Shown here: positions 52,381 through 60,503 of the stretch, piece by piece
Position numbering within the stretch: position 1 is the first letter of the stretch
How the letters are laid out: every line of letters begins with the position of its first letter
Assembly (NCBI RefSeq): GCF_030064675.1
Contig: NZ_CP116413.1
Span: 839,001-903,000, forward strand
DNA length: 64,000 nt
Direction of reading: 5' to 3'
Source: Crossiella sp. CA-258035
Lineage (GTDB): Bacteria > Actinomycetota > Actinomycetes > Mycobacteriales > Pseudonocardiaceae
Notes under the pieces: model-generated
What the model saw: the letters and a program-made list of their open reading frames with translations, nothing else
Database searches by the model: none
Told to the model about the DNA's origin: nothing
Made by a program: the position numbers and the translations under genes

Positions 52381-52440
52381 CCACAACGGCCAAGACCCGG
52401 TACGAGATCGGCCAACTCACCGTACGAGAACGGCCAACAC
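52381..52440. repeat. 22-bp-phased repeat, right arm D of the DUF559 unit
   Basis: CGGCCAAGAC, CGGCCAACTC and CGGCCAACAC start at 52387, 52409 and 52431. It is the inverted partner of 51331-51390 with two mismatches. It begins 3 nt after the DUF559 stop codon and ends 10 nt before the stop of the opposite gene. Confidence 0.9.
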
Positions 52441-52450
52441 TCGGGTGGGG

Positions 52451-52909
52451 TTAGGCGTTGGGGCCTATGCCGTTGCAGGGGCGGGTGCGGAGGTCGTTGA
52501 CGTAGTCGGCTGGGGCGCCCGCGGCTTCGGCGGCGTCGGCGACCACGCCCACGTAGCGGGCCGAGGGGAGGCCGCCCTCGTAGGCGTCCAGGACGTAGAG
52601 CCAGGCCAGGACCGAGCCCTCCAGGGTCTGCACGCGGAGGCGGATCTTCTTGTAGAGGCCCAGCTCGGCGCCTTCCCAGCGGTCGAGGCGGTCCTCGTCC
52701 AAGGAGTTGACGTCGTAGAGGACCACGAAGACCTGGCTGCCGGGGTCTTCGACGATGGTGGAGAGCGCGCCCTCCCAGCCGAGGTCCTCGCCTCCGAAGG
52801 TCATTCGCCAGCCGACGAGCCACCCCGTACCGGCCATCGGCGAGTGCGGAGCACGCTCCGTCATCTGGTCCGGATCCATGTTGGACCCGTAAGCGGCATA
52901 GAGCGGCAC
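52451..52909 (-). CDS. Gamma-glutamylcyclotransferase-like protein (Rv3304-like)
   Basis: A 152-residue protein opening with 'LYAAYGSNMDPDQM', the glycine-rich substrate loop of the GGCT/AIG2 fold, followed by 'VFVVLYDVNSLDEDRLDRWEGAE' with a possible catalytic Glu and 'VLAWLYVLDAYEGG'. Some members act on gamma-glutamyl peptides; the actinobacterial group next to lpdA has no tested substrate. It is divergent from lpdA across 135 bp. Confidence 0.82.
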   Translation of the reverse strand: MPLYAAYGSNMDPDQMTERAPHSPMAGTGWLVGWRMTFGGEDLGWEGALSTIVEDPGSQVFVVLYDVNSLDEDRLDRWEGAELGLYKKIRLRVQTLEGSVLAWLYVLDAYEGGLPSARYVGVVADAAEAAGAPADYVNDLRTRPCNGIGPNA

Positions 52910-53044
52910 GGCCCTAGCCTAGCGACCCGTTCGCGGCATCGGGACGCGCCGTGCGCACAGCCTCCGAACTGACCCCGGACGGGTAGCGCGTACGGTTGGA
53001 CCCGCCGACAAACCTGACCGCACCACCCACCACAGGAGGACCCC

Positions 53045-54448
53045 GTGACCCGCATCGTGATCATGGGAGGCGGGCCGGCCGGATACGAAGCCGCGCTGGT
53101 CGGCGCCCAGCACGGAGCCGACGTCACCCTGGTGGAGAGCGACGGCCTCGGCGGCGCCTGCGTGCTGTACGACTGCGTGCCCTCCAAGACTTTCATCGCC
53201 TCGGCAGGCGCCCGCTCCGCCTTCCGCAACGCGCCCGAGCTGGGCATCAGCACCGGGGACGGGCCGATCGGCGTCGAGCTGCCGGTGGTGCACGGGCGGG
53301 TCAAGGGGCTGGCGCTGGCGCAGTCGGCGGACATCAGGGCGCGGGTGCAGCGCGAGGGTGTGCGGATCATGAACGGGCACGCCAGGCTGTGCGACGACGC
53401 GCCGGGCCTGGCCCAGCACCGGGTGGCGGTGCGCGGCGCGGACGGCTCGGTGGAGAAGCTGGCCGCCGACGTGGTGCTGATCGCCACCGGCGCGAACCCG
53501 CGCATCCTGCCCGGCGCGCAGCCCGACGGCGAGCGCATCCTGACCTGGCGGCAGATCTACGACCTGCCCGAGCTGCCCGAGCACCTGGTGGTGATCGGCT
53601 CCGGCGTCACCGGGGCCGAGTTCGCCTCTGCCTACACCGAGATGGGCGTCAAGGTCACCGTGGTCTCCAGCCGGGACCGCATCCTGCCGCACGAGGACGC
53701 CGACGCGGCCGCGGTGCTGGAGGACGTGTTCACCGAGCGGGGCACCGCGCTGTTCAAGCACGCGCGGGCGGACAAGGTCGAGCGGACCAGTGGCGGGGTC
53801 AAGGTCTTCCTGGCCGACGGGCGGACCGTGGAGGCCAGCCACGCGCTGATGACCGTCGGCTCGATCCCGAACACCGCCGACATCGGCCTGGACCGGGTCG
53901 GCATCGAGCCGGGGCCCGGCGGGTTCGTGCCGGTCGACCGGGTCTCCCGGACCACCGTGCCCGGCATCTACGCCGCCGGTGACTGCACCGGCCTGCTGAT
54001 GCTCGCCTCGGTCGCGGCCATGCAGGGCCGGATCGCGATGTGGCACGCGCTCGGCCAGGGCGTGCAGCCGATCAAGCTCAAGACGGTGGCCGCCAACGTC
54101 TTCACCCACCCGGAGATCGCCACCGTCGGCATCAGCCAGCAGGCCATCGACTCCGGCGAGGTGCCTGCCCGCACGATCATGCTGCCGCTGGCCACCAACG
54201 CGCGGGCCAAGATGGAGGGGCTGCGCCGCGGTTTCGTGAAGCTGTTCTGCCGCCCGGCCACCGGCGTGGTGATCGGCGGCGTGGTGGTCGCCCCGGTGGC
54301 CAGCGAGCTGATCACGCCGATCGCGCTGGCCGTGCAGAACCAGCTGACCGTGGAACACCTGGCCTACACCTTCTCGGTCTACCCCTCGCTGTCCGGTTCG
54401 ATCACCGAGGCCGGGCGCAAGCTGATGCGCCACGACGACCTGGACTAG
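53045..54448 (+). CDS. lpdA: NAD(P)H-quinone reductase of the LpdA type
   Basis: A 467-residue flavoprotein disulfide-reductase homologue. FAD fold 'IVIMGGGPAGYEAALVG', the paired cysteines in 'GGACVLYDCVPSKTF', NAD fold 'LVVIGSGVTGAEFASAY' and 'GIYAAGDCTG' are present. The C-terminal His-Glu dyad of true lipoamide dehydrogenases ('HPTLSE') is replaced by 'VYPSLSGSI'. This is the reported pattern for M. tuberculosis LpdA (Rv3303c), which reduces quinones. GGAGG precedes GTG 53045. Confidence 0.9.
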   Translation: MTRIVIMGGGPAGYEAALVGAQHGADVTLVESDGLGGACVLYDCVPSKTFIASAGARSAFRNAPELGISTGDGPIGVELPVVHGRVKGLALAQSADIRARVQREGVRIMNGHARLCDDAPGLAQHRVAVRGADGSVEKLAADVVLIATGANPRILPGAQPDGERILTWRQIYDLPELPEHLVVIGSGVTGAEFASAYTEMGVKVTVVSSRDRILPHEDADAAAVLEDVFTERGTALFKHARADKVERTSGGVKVFLADGRTVEASHALMTVGSIPNTADIGLDRVGIEPGPGGFVPVDRVSRTTVPGIYAAGDCTGLLMLASVAAMQGRIAMWHALGQGVQPIKLKTVAANVFTHPEIATVGISQQAIDSGEVPARTIMLPLATNARAKMEGLRRGFVKLFCRPATGVVIGGVVVAPVASELITPIALAVQNQLTVEHLAYTFSVYPSLSGSITEAGRKLMRHDDLD

Positions 54449-54548
54449 AGAACCGCTCGACCTCAGGTCTCGACCTGGTCACCGCGGACAACGAAGCCGG
54501 GCGCTCGCGCGTGTTCCCCATGACAGTCGCTGAATGGGGAGGCACGAC

Positions 54549-55250
54549 ATGCGAGCTGTGAGAGTGGTGGGACTCGTTGCCACGGCGGTGGCGCTGACCG
54601 CGGGGATGGCTGTTTCGCCGGCGTCCGCGCAGGCCGAGGAGCGGATCAGCAACACCAACTACGTGGAGCCCGGGGGCGTGGCGGAACTCCAGGGCTCCTG
54701 CTCGAACCCGGAGAAGGGCGCTTCGGTCAGCTCGCCGGCGTTCGCAGCGCCGGCGAAGATGTCCCCGCGGCCGCCGAGCGCCCACCTGATGACCGGCAAG
54801 GCTCAGGTGCGCGAGGACGCGCTGCCCGGCAGCTACGAGTTGGTGCTGACCTGCGACAAGGAGCGCTTCCGCGGGACGATGCGGGTGTACGGGTACGCGA
54901 AGCCCGCGTTGGTGCTCTCGCCGCCCAGCGGCAGCCCGGGGGCCACGGTCAAGCTGCTGGCGCTCTGCACCATCGAGAACAAGATGTCCAACCCCACCTC
55001 GGCCGCCTTGGACGGCAAGATCACCTGGAAGCGGATTGGGCCTTCCCGGTACGAGGCCGTCGCCAAGGTGGCTGATGTGGCGCCCGGCAAGTACCCGGTG
55101 GAGTACAACTGCCACACCACGGTCAAGGTCAGCGCGGTCTTCACCGTGCGGCCCAAGGGCAAGCCGGCCCCGCCGCCGCCCGCACCCGGGCAGGGGCAGG
55201 TCAAGGACAAGCCCAAGGGCGGCGCGGAGACCGGTGGAGGGATGTCATGA
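54549..55250 (+). CDS. Exported protein ending in ETGGG, sortase-linked (first)
   Basis: A 233-residue protein with a signal peptide (about 1-28, 'AVSPASAQAEE') and two Ig-like halves, each with a Cys pair ('LQGSCSNPEKG', 'LVLTC'; 'LLALCTIENK', 'EYNC'). A Pro-rich stretch leads to 'KGGAETGGGMS' and the stop. The ETGGG motif equals that of the third protein in this cluster, but no hydrophobic anchor or basic tail follows. GGGGAGG precedes ATG 54549. Its stop overlaps the next ATG. Confidence 0.78.
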   Translation: MRAVRVVGLVATAVALTAGMAVSPASAQAEERISNTNYVEPGGVAELQGSCSNPEKGASVSSPAFAAPAKMSPRPPSAHLMTGKAQVREDALPGSYELVLTCDKERFRGTMRVYGYAKPALVLSPPSGSPGATVKLLALCTIENKMSNPTSAALDGKITWKRIGPSRYEAVAKVADVAPGKYPVEYNCHTTVKVSAVFTVRPKGKPAPPPPAPGQGQVKDKPKGGAETGGGMS

Positions 55251-55963
55251 GGGCGCGAACGCTGGGGGTGCTCGCGGCCGCCGCGGTGCTCACCGGGCTG
55301 ACCGCGGCACCGGCCGGGGCGGCCACCGAGCCGGAGCTGCACCTGCCGGTCATCCGTTCCGGTGTGGAGCACGCCGGTCTGAACGTGGTGTGCCCTGACC
55401 AGGACTGGCAACTGGTGAAGTCCTCGCTGTTCACCGCGCCGGTCACGCTGAAGTCCTACCCCGGCTCGCCGACCTGGGGCTACGGCACCGGCTACCTGGT
55501 CAAGGACCTCAAGGCCGGGTCCAAGCACACCGTCAGCTACGGCTGCGGCCCGGTCACCCGCACCACCCAGGTGACCGTGCAGCCGCCGGAGACCATCGGC
55601 GAGGTGGGGCTGAAGCTCGACCCCAGCTCGGGCAGGCCGGGGGACGCGGTGAAGCTGGTGCGGCGCTGCGACAAGCGGAACAAGCCCAACACCGAGCCGG
55701 TCTCCGCGGCGCTGGACTCGGTCTGGTACCAGGGCGGCAACCCGCAGGACTCCAACTTCTCGGCCAAGGTCAAGGCGGACGTCAAGCCCGGCCGCTACCC
55801 GGTGACCATCAGGTGCGGCGCGGTGAGCAAGAGCGTGTTCTTCACCGTTCTGGGCTCGCCGGGCCACCAGCAGCCACCGCCGCCGCCACCGGCGACCGGT
55901 GGCGGGCAGGTCAAGGTGAAGCCGGTCGGCGGCGTGGAGACCGGCGGGGGTGACCTGGGGTGA
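55247..55963 (+). CDS. Exported protein ending in ETGGG, sortase-linked (second)
   Basis: A 238-residue paralogue-like protein: signal peptide (about 1-25, 'TAAPAGAATEP'), two Ig-like parts ('LNVVCPDQDWQL', 'VSYGCGPVTR'; 'LVRRCDKRNK', 'VTIRCGAVSK'), poly-Pro and 'VGGVETGGGDLG' followed at once by the stop. It lacks an anchor helix like the first protein. It is coupled to its neighbours by ATGA in front and GTGA behind, so three products are made from one message. Confidence 0.78.
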   Translation: MRARTLGVLAAAAVLTGLTAAPAGAATEPELHLPVIRSGVEHAGLNVVCPDQDWQLVKSSLFTAPVTLKSYPGSPTWGYGTGYLVKDLKAGSKHTVSYGCGPVTRTTQVTVQPPETIGEVGLKLDPSSGRPGDAVKLVRRCDKRNKPNTEPVSAALDSVWYQGGNPQDSNFSAKVKADVKPGRYPVTIRCGAVSKSVFFTVLGSPGHQQPPPPPPATGGGQVKVKPVGGVETGGGDLG

Positions 55964-56562
55964 GCAGGGTCGGTGTGGCCGGTCTGCTGCTGGCCGCGGT
56001 GTTCGCGCTGACCGGTTGTGGCGCCGCCCCGCCTGCCGCGCCACCGGCCGCACCGGCCGGCAGCAGCGCGGAGACCACGTCCGCCGCACCGGCTGAGGTG
56101 GCCGCGCTGGGCAGGTCCACGCCCGCCAAGGTGCGGGTGCCCAAGATCGGCGCGGAGTCCAGCCTGGTGGCGCTGGGGCTGAACAAGGACCAGACCATCC
56201 AGGTCCCGCCGGTCAGCCAGCCGATGCAGGCCGGCTGGTACGACGGCGCGCCCACGCCGGGGGAGAAGGGGCCGGCGATCGTGCTCGGTCATGTGGACGG
56301 GGCCGGGAAACCCGGCATCTTCTACAAGCTGCGCGAGGTCGCCGTCGGCGATGAGGTGCTGGTGGACCGGGAGGACGGGAAAACCGTCCGGTTCGTCGTG
56401 CACGAGACGCAGCAGGTCGCGAAGAAGGATTTTCCGACTGAACGCGTATACGGCGACACGGAACGTCCGGAACTGCGCCTGATCACTTGCGGGGGCATTT
56501 TCGACAAGGGCGCGCGCAGTTATCAGGACAACATCATCGTGTATGCAACCATGGTCGAGTAG
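55960..56562 (+). CDS. Class F sortase with lipobox
   Basis: A 200-residue transpeptidase. Catalytic His H111 ('VLGHVDG') and Cys C177 ('RLITCGG') are clear. The N-terminus 'LLAAVFALTGC' is a lipobox with Cys20, so the enzyme is probably lipid-anchored rather than held by a helix. The candidate Arg is R186 ('GARSYQDN'), whereas the paralogue at 57338 has Arg three positions further on ('SYRDN'). It is translationally coupled to the second ETGGG protein. AG before 'Pro-Pro' rich linker residues 22-50 give reach from the membrane. Confidence 0.88.
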   Translation: MSRVGVAGLLLAAVFALTGCGAAPPAAPPAAPAGSSAETTSAAPAEVAALGRSTPAKVRVPKIGAESSLVALGLNKDQTIQVPPVSQPMQAGWYDGAPTPGEKGPAIVLGHVDGAGKPGIFYKLREVAVGDEVLVDREDGKTVRFVVHETQQVAKKDFPTERVYGDTERPELRLITCGGIFDKGARSYQDNIIVYATMVE

Positions 56563-56739
56563 TCCGCGTAGGACGTTCGATCAACGCCGAGGTTGCCTCG
56601 CTCCGCGAAGTATGGCCGTCTGGCCAAAGGTCTCTGACCAGGGAGGATTCAGGCAACCCAACGGCGCTCCTGGCGTCTTCAGGTGTGAAGGCGGGTGCAG
56701 TGGCCCGCACTGGAGATGTCGGGGAATGAGGTAGGAACA

Positions 56740-57357
56740 ATGGGTATTGGTCGCATTCTCGCCGCTGGGTCCGCACTGGGTGCGACCGGCGTGCTCATCG
56801 CCGCGCCGATCGCGCTGGCGGCGGCTCCCAGCATTACCGTGGCCAAGTCGGAGAGCGCCCCGGGCAGCCGGGTGGAGATCACCACTGAATGCGCGGTCGA
56901 CTCCGGGTTCCGCGAGCCGGGCTCCTCGGCGCTCGACGGGGTGAAGCGGGTCAGCTACGACGAGAAGACCCAGACCGCCAAGTGGGCGGCCGTGGTGAAG
57001 AAGGACGCCAAGCCCGGCGCCTACGAGATCACCTTCACCTGCCAGGACAAGCCGCAGACCGCCAAGTTCGCGGTCGCGGCCGGTGCGGGGGAGACCACCA
57101 AGCCGAGCCCGACCCAGTCCCGGCCGACTGAGTCCACCCGGCCCAAGCCCAGCGCCACCAAGCCCAGCGAGGCCAAGCCGAGCGCCACCACCGCCACCTC
57201 GGCCAAGACGCCCAAGGGTGCGCCGGAGACCGGTGGCGGCGGCACCTCCGACGAGGGCAACGGCCTGGCGCTGGCCGGTGGCGCGGTCGCGCTGGCCGCC
57301 GGTGCGGGCTTCGGCGTGTGGGCGCTGCGGCGGCGTCGTGCCTCCGCGCAGGGCTGA
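56740..57357 (+). CDS. Cell-wall-anchored protein with ETGGG sorting signal
   Basis: A 205-residue protein with a signal peptide (about 1-29, 'IALAAAPSI'), one Ig-like domain with a Cys pair, a Pro/Thr/Lys/Ser-rich wall-spanning stalk, then 'GAPETGGGG', a hydrophobic helix ('LALAGGAVALAAGAGFGVWAL') and 'RRRR'. That is a complete LPXTG-type sorting signal with the motif altered to APETG. ATG 56740 has AGG upstream. The next sortase gene overlaps its end by 20 nt. Confidence 0.85.
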   Translation: MGIGRILAAGSALGATGVLIAAPIALAAAPSITVAKSESAPGSRVEITTECAVDSGFREPGSSALDGVKRVSYDEKTQTAKWAAVVKKDAKPGAYEITFTCQDKPQTAKFAVAAGAGETTKPSPTQSRPTESTRPKPSATKPSEAKPSATTATSAKTPKGAPETGGGGTSDEGNGLALAGGAVALAAGAGFGVWALRRRRASAQG

Positions 57358-57976
57358 CCGGAGGGGCGGCCGTGTCCTCGCCGGGATCCTGTCCGTACTG
57401 CTGCTCGCCACTGGGGCGGTGCTCCTCAGCGGCGGCGCACGGGACCTGTGGGGCCAGGTGTTCGCCGCGGCAGCCCACGACCAGGGCGGCACACCGGTCG
57501 CCGGTGCGCAGGGCAAGCCCATGCGCAAGTCCGACCCGGTCTCGGTGGAGATCCCCAAGATCGGGGCGAGGTCCACGCTGACCAAGCTCGGGCTCAACAA
57601 GGACGGCACCGTGCAGGTGCCGCCGGTGAGCCAGCCGATGCAGGCCGGGTGGTACTCGAAGGGCCCGACGCCGGGCGAGAAGGGCCCCGCGGTGCTCCTC
57701 GGGCACATCGACGGGGCGAAGCAGCCGGGCATCTTCTACCGGCTGCGCGAGCTCAAGCCCGGCGACGAGGTCCTCATCAGACGGGCCGACGGCAGCACCG
57801 CGAAGTTCGTGGTCCAGCGCTCGGCGCAGGTGCCCAAGACGGACTTCCCCACCGAGGAGGTCTACGGCAACACCGACCAGCCGGAGCTGCGGCTGATCAC
57901 CTGCGGCGGCAGCTTCGACCGGGCCGCCGGCAGCTACCGCGACAACACCATCGTCTACGCCACACTCGTGGCCTGA
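57338..57976 (+). CDS. Class F sortase with N-terminal membrane helix
   Basis: A 212-residue enzyme. A basic start ('RRADRRGGR') and helix (about 13-30, 'LAGILSVLLLATGAVLL') give a type II membrane topology. H123 ('LLGHIDG'), C189 ('RLITCGG') and R201 ('SYRDNTIVYA') are the catalytic residues. GTG 57338 is the only in-frame start that keeps the basic leader and lies inside the end of the preceding gene, so the pair is coupled. Its core closely resembles the lipoprotein sortase ('VPPVSQPMQAGWY' is shared). Confidence 0.88.
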   Translation: MPPRRADRRGGRVLAGILSVLLLATGAVLLSGGARDLWGQVFAAAAHDQGGTPVAGAQGKPMRKSDPVSVEIPKIGARSTLTKLGLNKDGTVQVPPVSQPMQAGWYSKGPTPGEKGPAVLLGHIDGAKQPGIFYRLRELKPGDEVLIRRADGSTAKFVVQRSAQVPKTDFPTEEVYGNTDQPELRLITCGGSFDRAAGSYRDNTIVYATLVA

Positions 57977-57984
57977 GCAGCGAA

Positions 57985-58015
57985 AACGGGGCGCGCCGCG
58001 CGGGCACGCCCCGTT
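57985..58015. terminator. 9-bp hairpin between convergent sortase and glpK genes
   Basis: AACGGGGCG pairs with CGCCCCGTT across 13 nt and is followed by CTT on the plus strand. It ends the sortase transcript and probably the glpFK transcript from the other side. Confidence 0.7.
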
Positions 58016-58031
58016 CTTGCCGCTGTGCTGG

Positions 58032-59552
58032 TCAGTCGGCCTCGACCCAGTCGAAGGTCTTGGTGACCGCCTTCTTCCAGTTGCGGTACTGCTTGTCCCG
58101 GTGGGTCTCGTCCATCGCCGGGTCCCACTGCTTGTCCTGCGCCCAGTTGGCCCTGATGTCGTCCTCGCTCGCCCAGAAGCCGACCGCGAGACCGGCCGCG
58201 TAGGCCGCGCCCAGCGCGGTGGTCTCGTTGACCACCGGCCGGATCACCGGCACGCCCAGGATGTCCGCCTGGAACTGCATGAGCAGCTCGTTGACCACCA
58301 TGCCGCCGTCGACCTTCAGCGAGGTCAGCGGCACCCCGGAGTCGGCGTTCATGGCGTCGATGACCTCGCGGGTCTGGAAGGCGGTGGCCTCCAGCGCGGC
58401 GCGGGCCAGGTGGCCCTTGTTCACGAACCTGGTCAGGCCGACGATCGCGCCGCGCGCGTCGCCCCGCCAGTACGGCGCGAACAGGCCGGAGAAGGCGGGC
58501 ACGAAGTACGCGCCGCCGTTGTCCTCCACGCCCTTGGCCAGGGGCTCGATGTCCGCCGCGGAGCGGATCAGGCCCAGGTTGTCCCGCAGCCACTGCACCA
58601 GCGAGCCGGTGACCGCGATCGAGCCCTCCAGGGCGTAGACCGGGGCGTTCTCGCCGATCTTGTAGCAGACCGTGGTGAGCAGCCCGTTCTCGCTCATCAC
58701 CTTCTCGTTGCCGGTGTTGAGCAGCACGAAGTTGCCGGTGCCGTAGGTGTTCTTGGCCTCGCCGGGGGACAGGCAGGCCTGGCCGAAGGTGGCCGCCTGC
58801 TGGTCGCCGAGGATGCCCGCGATCGGCACCCCGGCCAGCACGCCGCGCTCGCGGACCTTGCCGTACTCCTCGGAGGAGGAGCGGATCTCCGGCAGCATGG
58901 ACAGCGGGATCTTCATCTCCGCGCAGATCTCTTCATCCCAGTTCAGGGTGTCGAGGTCCATCAGCAGGGTGCGGGAGGCGTTGGTCGGGTCGGTGTAGTG
59001 CAGACCGCCGTCCGGGCCGCCGGTCATGTTCCACAGCACCCAGGTGTCCATGTTGCCGAACAGCAGGTCCCCTGCCTCGGCCTTCTCCCGCGCGCCCTCG
59101 ACGTTGTCCAGGATCCAGCGGACCTTGGGGCCGGAGAAGTAGGTGGCCAGCGGCAGCCCGGTGCGGGAGCGGTAGCGCTCCTGGCCGCCGCCCAGCGCGG
59201 CCAGCGAGTCGCAGATCGCGTCGGTGCGGGTGTCCTGCCAGACGATCGCGTTGTAGACCGGCTTGCCGGTGTTCCTGTCCCAGACCACCGCGGTCTCGCG
59301 CTGGTTGGTGATGCCGACCGCGGCGATGTCGGAGTTCTGGATGTCGGCCTTGGCCAGGGCCCCGCCGCACACCTTGCGGGTGTTCTGCCAGATCTCCTCG
59401 GCGTTGTGCTCGACCCAGCCGGCCTTGGGGAAGATCTGCTCGTGCTCGGTCTGGTCGACCGAGACCACCCGGCCGGAGTGGTCGAAGACCATGCACCGGG
59501 TGGAGGTCGTGCCCTGGTCGATGGCGGCCACGTAACGCGCTTCAGCGGACAT
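58032..59552 (-). CDS. glpK: Glycerol kinase
   Basis: A 506-residue FGGY kinase producing sn-glycerol-3-phosphate. '[19 protein letters not shown]', '[30 protein letters not shown]', '[11 protein letters not shown]' and '[21 protein letters not shown]' are all canonical. It follows glpF by 33 nt on the minus strand, and the product feeds GlpD encoded divergently. Length is normal. Confidence 0.97.
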   Translation of the reverse strand: MSAEARYVAAIDQGTTSTRCMVFDHSGRVVSVDQTEHEQIFPKAGWVEHNAEEIWQNTRKVCGGALAKADIQNSDIAAVGITNQRETAVVWDRNTGKPVYNAIVWQDTRTDAICDSLAALGGGQERYRSRTGLPLATYFSGPKVRWILDNVEGAREKAEAGDLLFGNMDTWVLWNMTGGPDGGLHYTDPTNASRTLLMDLDTLNWDEEICAEMKIPLSMLPEIRSSSEEYGKVRERGVLAGVPIAGILGDQQAATFGQACLSPGEAKNTYGTGNFVLLNTGNEKVMSENGLLTTVCYKIGENAPVYALEGSIAVTGSLVQWLRDNLGLIRSAADIEPLAKGVEDNGGAYFVPAFSGLFAPYWRGDARGAIVGLTRFVNKGHLARAALEATAFQTREVIDAMNADSGVPLTSLKVDGGMVVNELLMQFQADILGVPVIRPVVNETTALGAAYAAGLAVGFWASEDDIRANWAQDKQWDPAMDETHRDKQYRNWKKAVTKTFDWVEAD

Positions 59553-59585
59553 GTTGCTGCCTCTTTGCCTTTCGTGTCAGCGGGA

Positions 59586-60323
59586 TCAGGCCAGTGCGAG
59601 GGAGAGCAGGCCAGCCAGCGCGCCGCCGATCAGCGGGCCGACCACGGGCACCCAGGAGTAGCCCCAGTTGGCGCCGCCCTTGCCCTTGATCGGCAGCAGC
59701 GCGTAGGCGATGCGCGGGCCGAGGTCGCGGGCCGGGTTGATCGCGTAGCCGGTCGGGCCACCCAGGGAGGCGCCGATGCCGACCACCACGAACATCACCG
59801 CGGCGTAGCCCAGCGCGGCGTTGCCGAACTGCGGCAGGCCGTCGGTGGCCGCCTTCGCGCCCGGGCTGAGCAGGATCCACAGCACCAGCACGAAGGTGCC
59901 GATCACCTCGGTGACGGTGTTCCAGACCTTGTGGTCCACGGTGGGGCCGGTGGAGAAGATGCCCAGCGTGCCGCCGGGGTCGTCGTGGGTGTCGAACTGG
60001 AGCTTGTAGGCCAGCCAGCAGAGCACCGCGCCGAGGAAGGCGCCGAGCAGCTGAGCGAGGAAGTAGATCGGCACCAGCGCCCAGTCCAGCTTGCCCGCGG
60101 TGGCCAGGCCGAGGGTGACCGCAGGGTTGAGGTGCGCGCCGCTGGGGGCGGCGATGCTGGCGCCCGCGAAGACCGCGAAACCCCAGCCGAAGGTGATCAG
60201 CAGCCAGCCACCGTTGTTCCCCAGTGAGTTCTTCAGCACGGTGTTGGCCACCACGCCTGCGCCCAGCAGAATCAGCACCGCGGTGCCGATCAGCTCCCAG
60301 ACGAAGATTGCTCCGCCGGACAT
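59586..60323 (-). CDS. glpF: Glycerol facilitator (MIP/aquaporin family)
   Basis: A 245-residue channel with six helices and two half-helices. Both NPA boxes are present: '[11 protein letters not shown]' and '[13 protein letters not shown]'. Asp after the second NPA-Arg ('NPARD') is the mark of glycerol-conducting members. A loop of about 20 residues after helix three ('[20 protein letters not shown]') also fits glycerol facilitators. First gene of the glpFK unit. Confidence 0.94.
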   Translation of the reverse strand: MSGGAIFVWELIGTAVLILLGAGVVANTVLKNSLGNNGGWLLITFGWGFAVFAGASIAAPSGAHLNPAVTLGLATAGKLDWALVPIYFLAQLLGAFLGAVLCWLAYKLQFDTHDDPGGTLGIFSTGPTVDHKVWNTVTEVIGTFVLVLWILLSPGAKAATDGLPQFGNAALGYAAVMFVVVGIGASLGGPTGYAINPARDLGPRIAYALLPIKGKGGANWGYSWVPVVGPLIGGALAGLLSLALA

Positions 60324-60404
60324 GCGCGTCCTCCCTCAGTCCGCTCCATTGCGTCTGAGCTGGGGAACGTAGTCCCGGGCCGATCAACTGTCTACGGTAG
60401 AATT

Positions 60405-60422
60405 CGAAACGGGACAGTTTCG
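60405..60422. promoter_or_regulatory. Candidate operator in the glpF-glpD divergent region
   Basis: CGAAAC-GGGACA-GTTTCG is a perfect inverted repeat in the middle of the 180-bp gap between the glpF and glpD start codons. It overlaps a second dyad GACAG/CTGTC (60413-60433) and precedes TTATTACT, a possible glpD -10. A glycerol-responsive repressor acting on both promoters is the simplest reading. No such regulator gene is in this window. Confidence 0.6.
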
Positions 60423-60503
60423 TTATTACTGTCAGTGCACGTGGACACGTGTGGAGCGGTAGCGTAAGGGCCGCGTCCGAGCCAAGCAGGGAGGCGACGT
60501 TCA

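Noticed and set aside
51331-52440. Classical insertion sequence
   Set aside because: The enclosed gene has no DDE, tyrosine or HUH transposase motif, and flanking bases show no target-site duplication. It is kept as a repeat-bounded unit instead.
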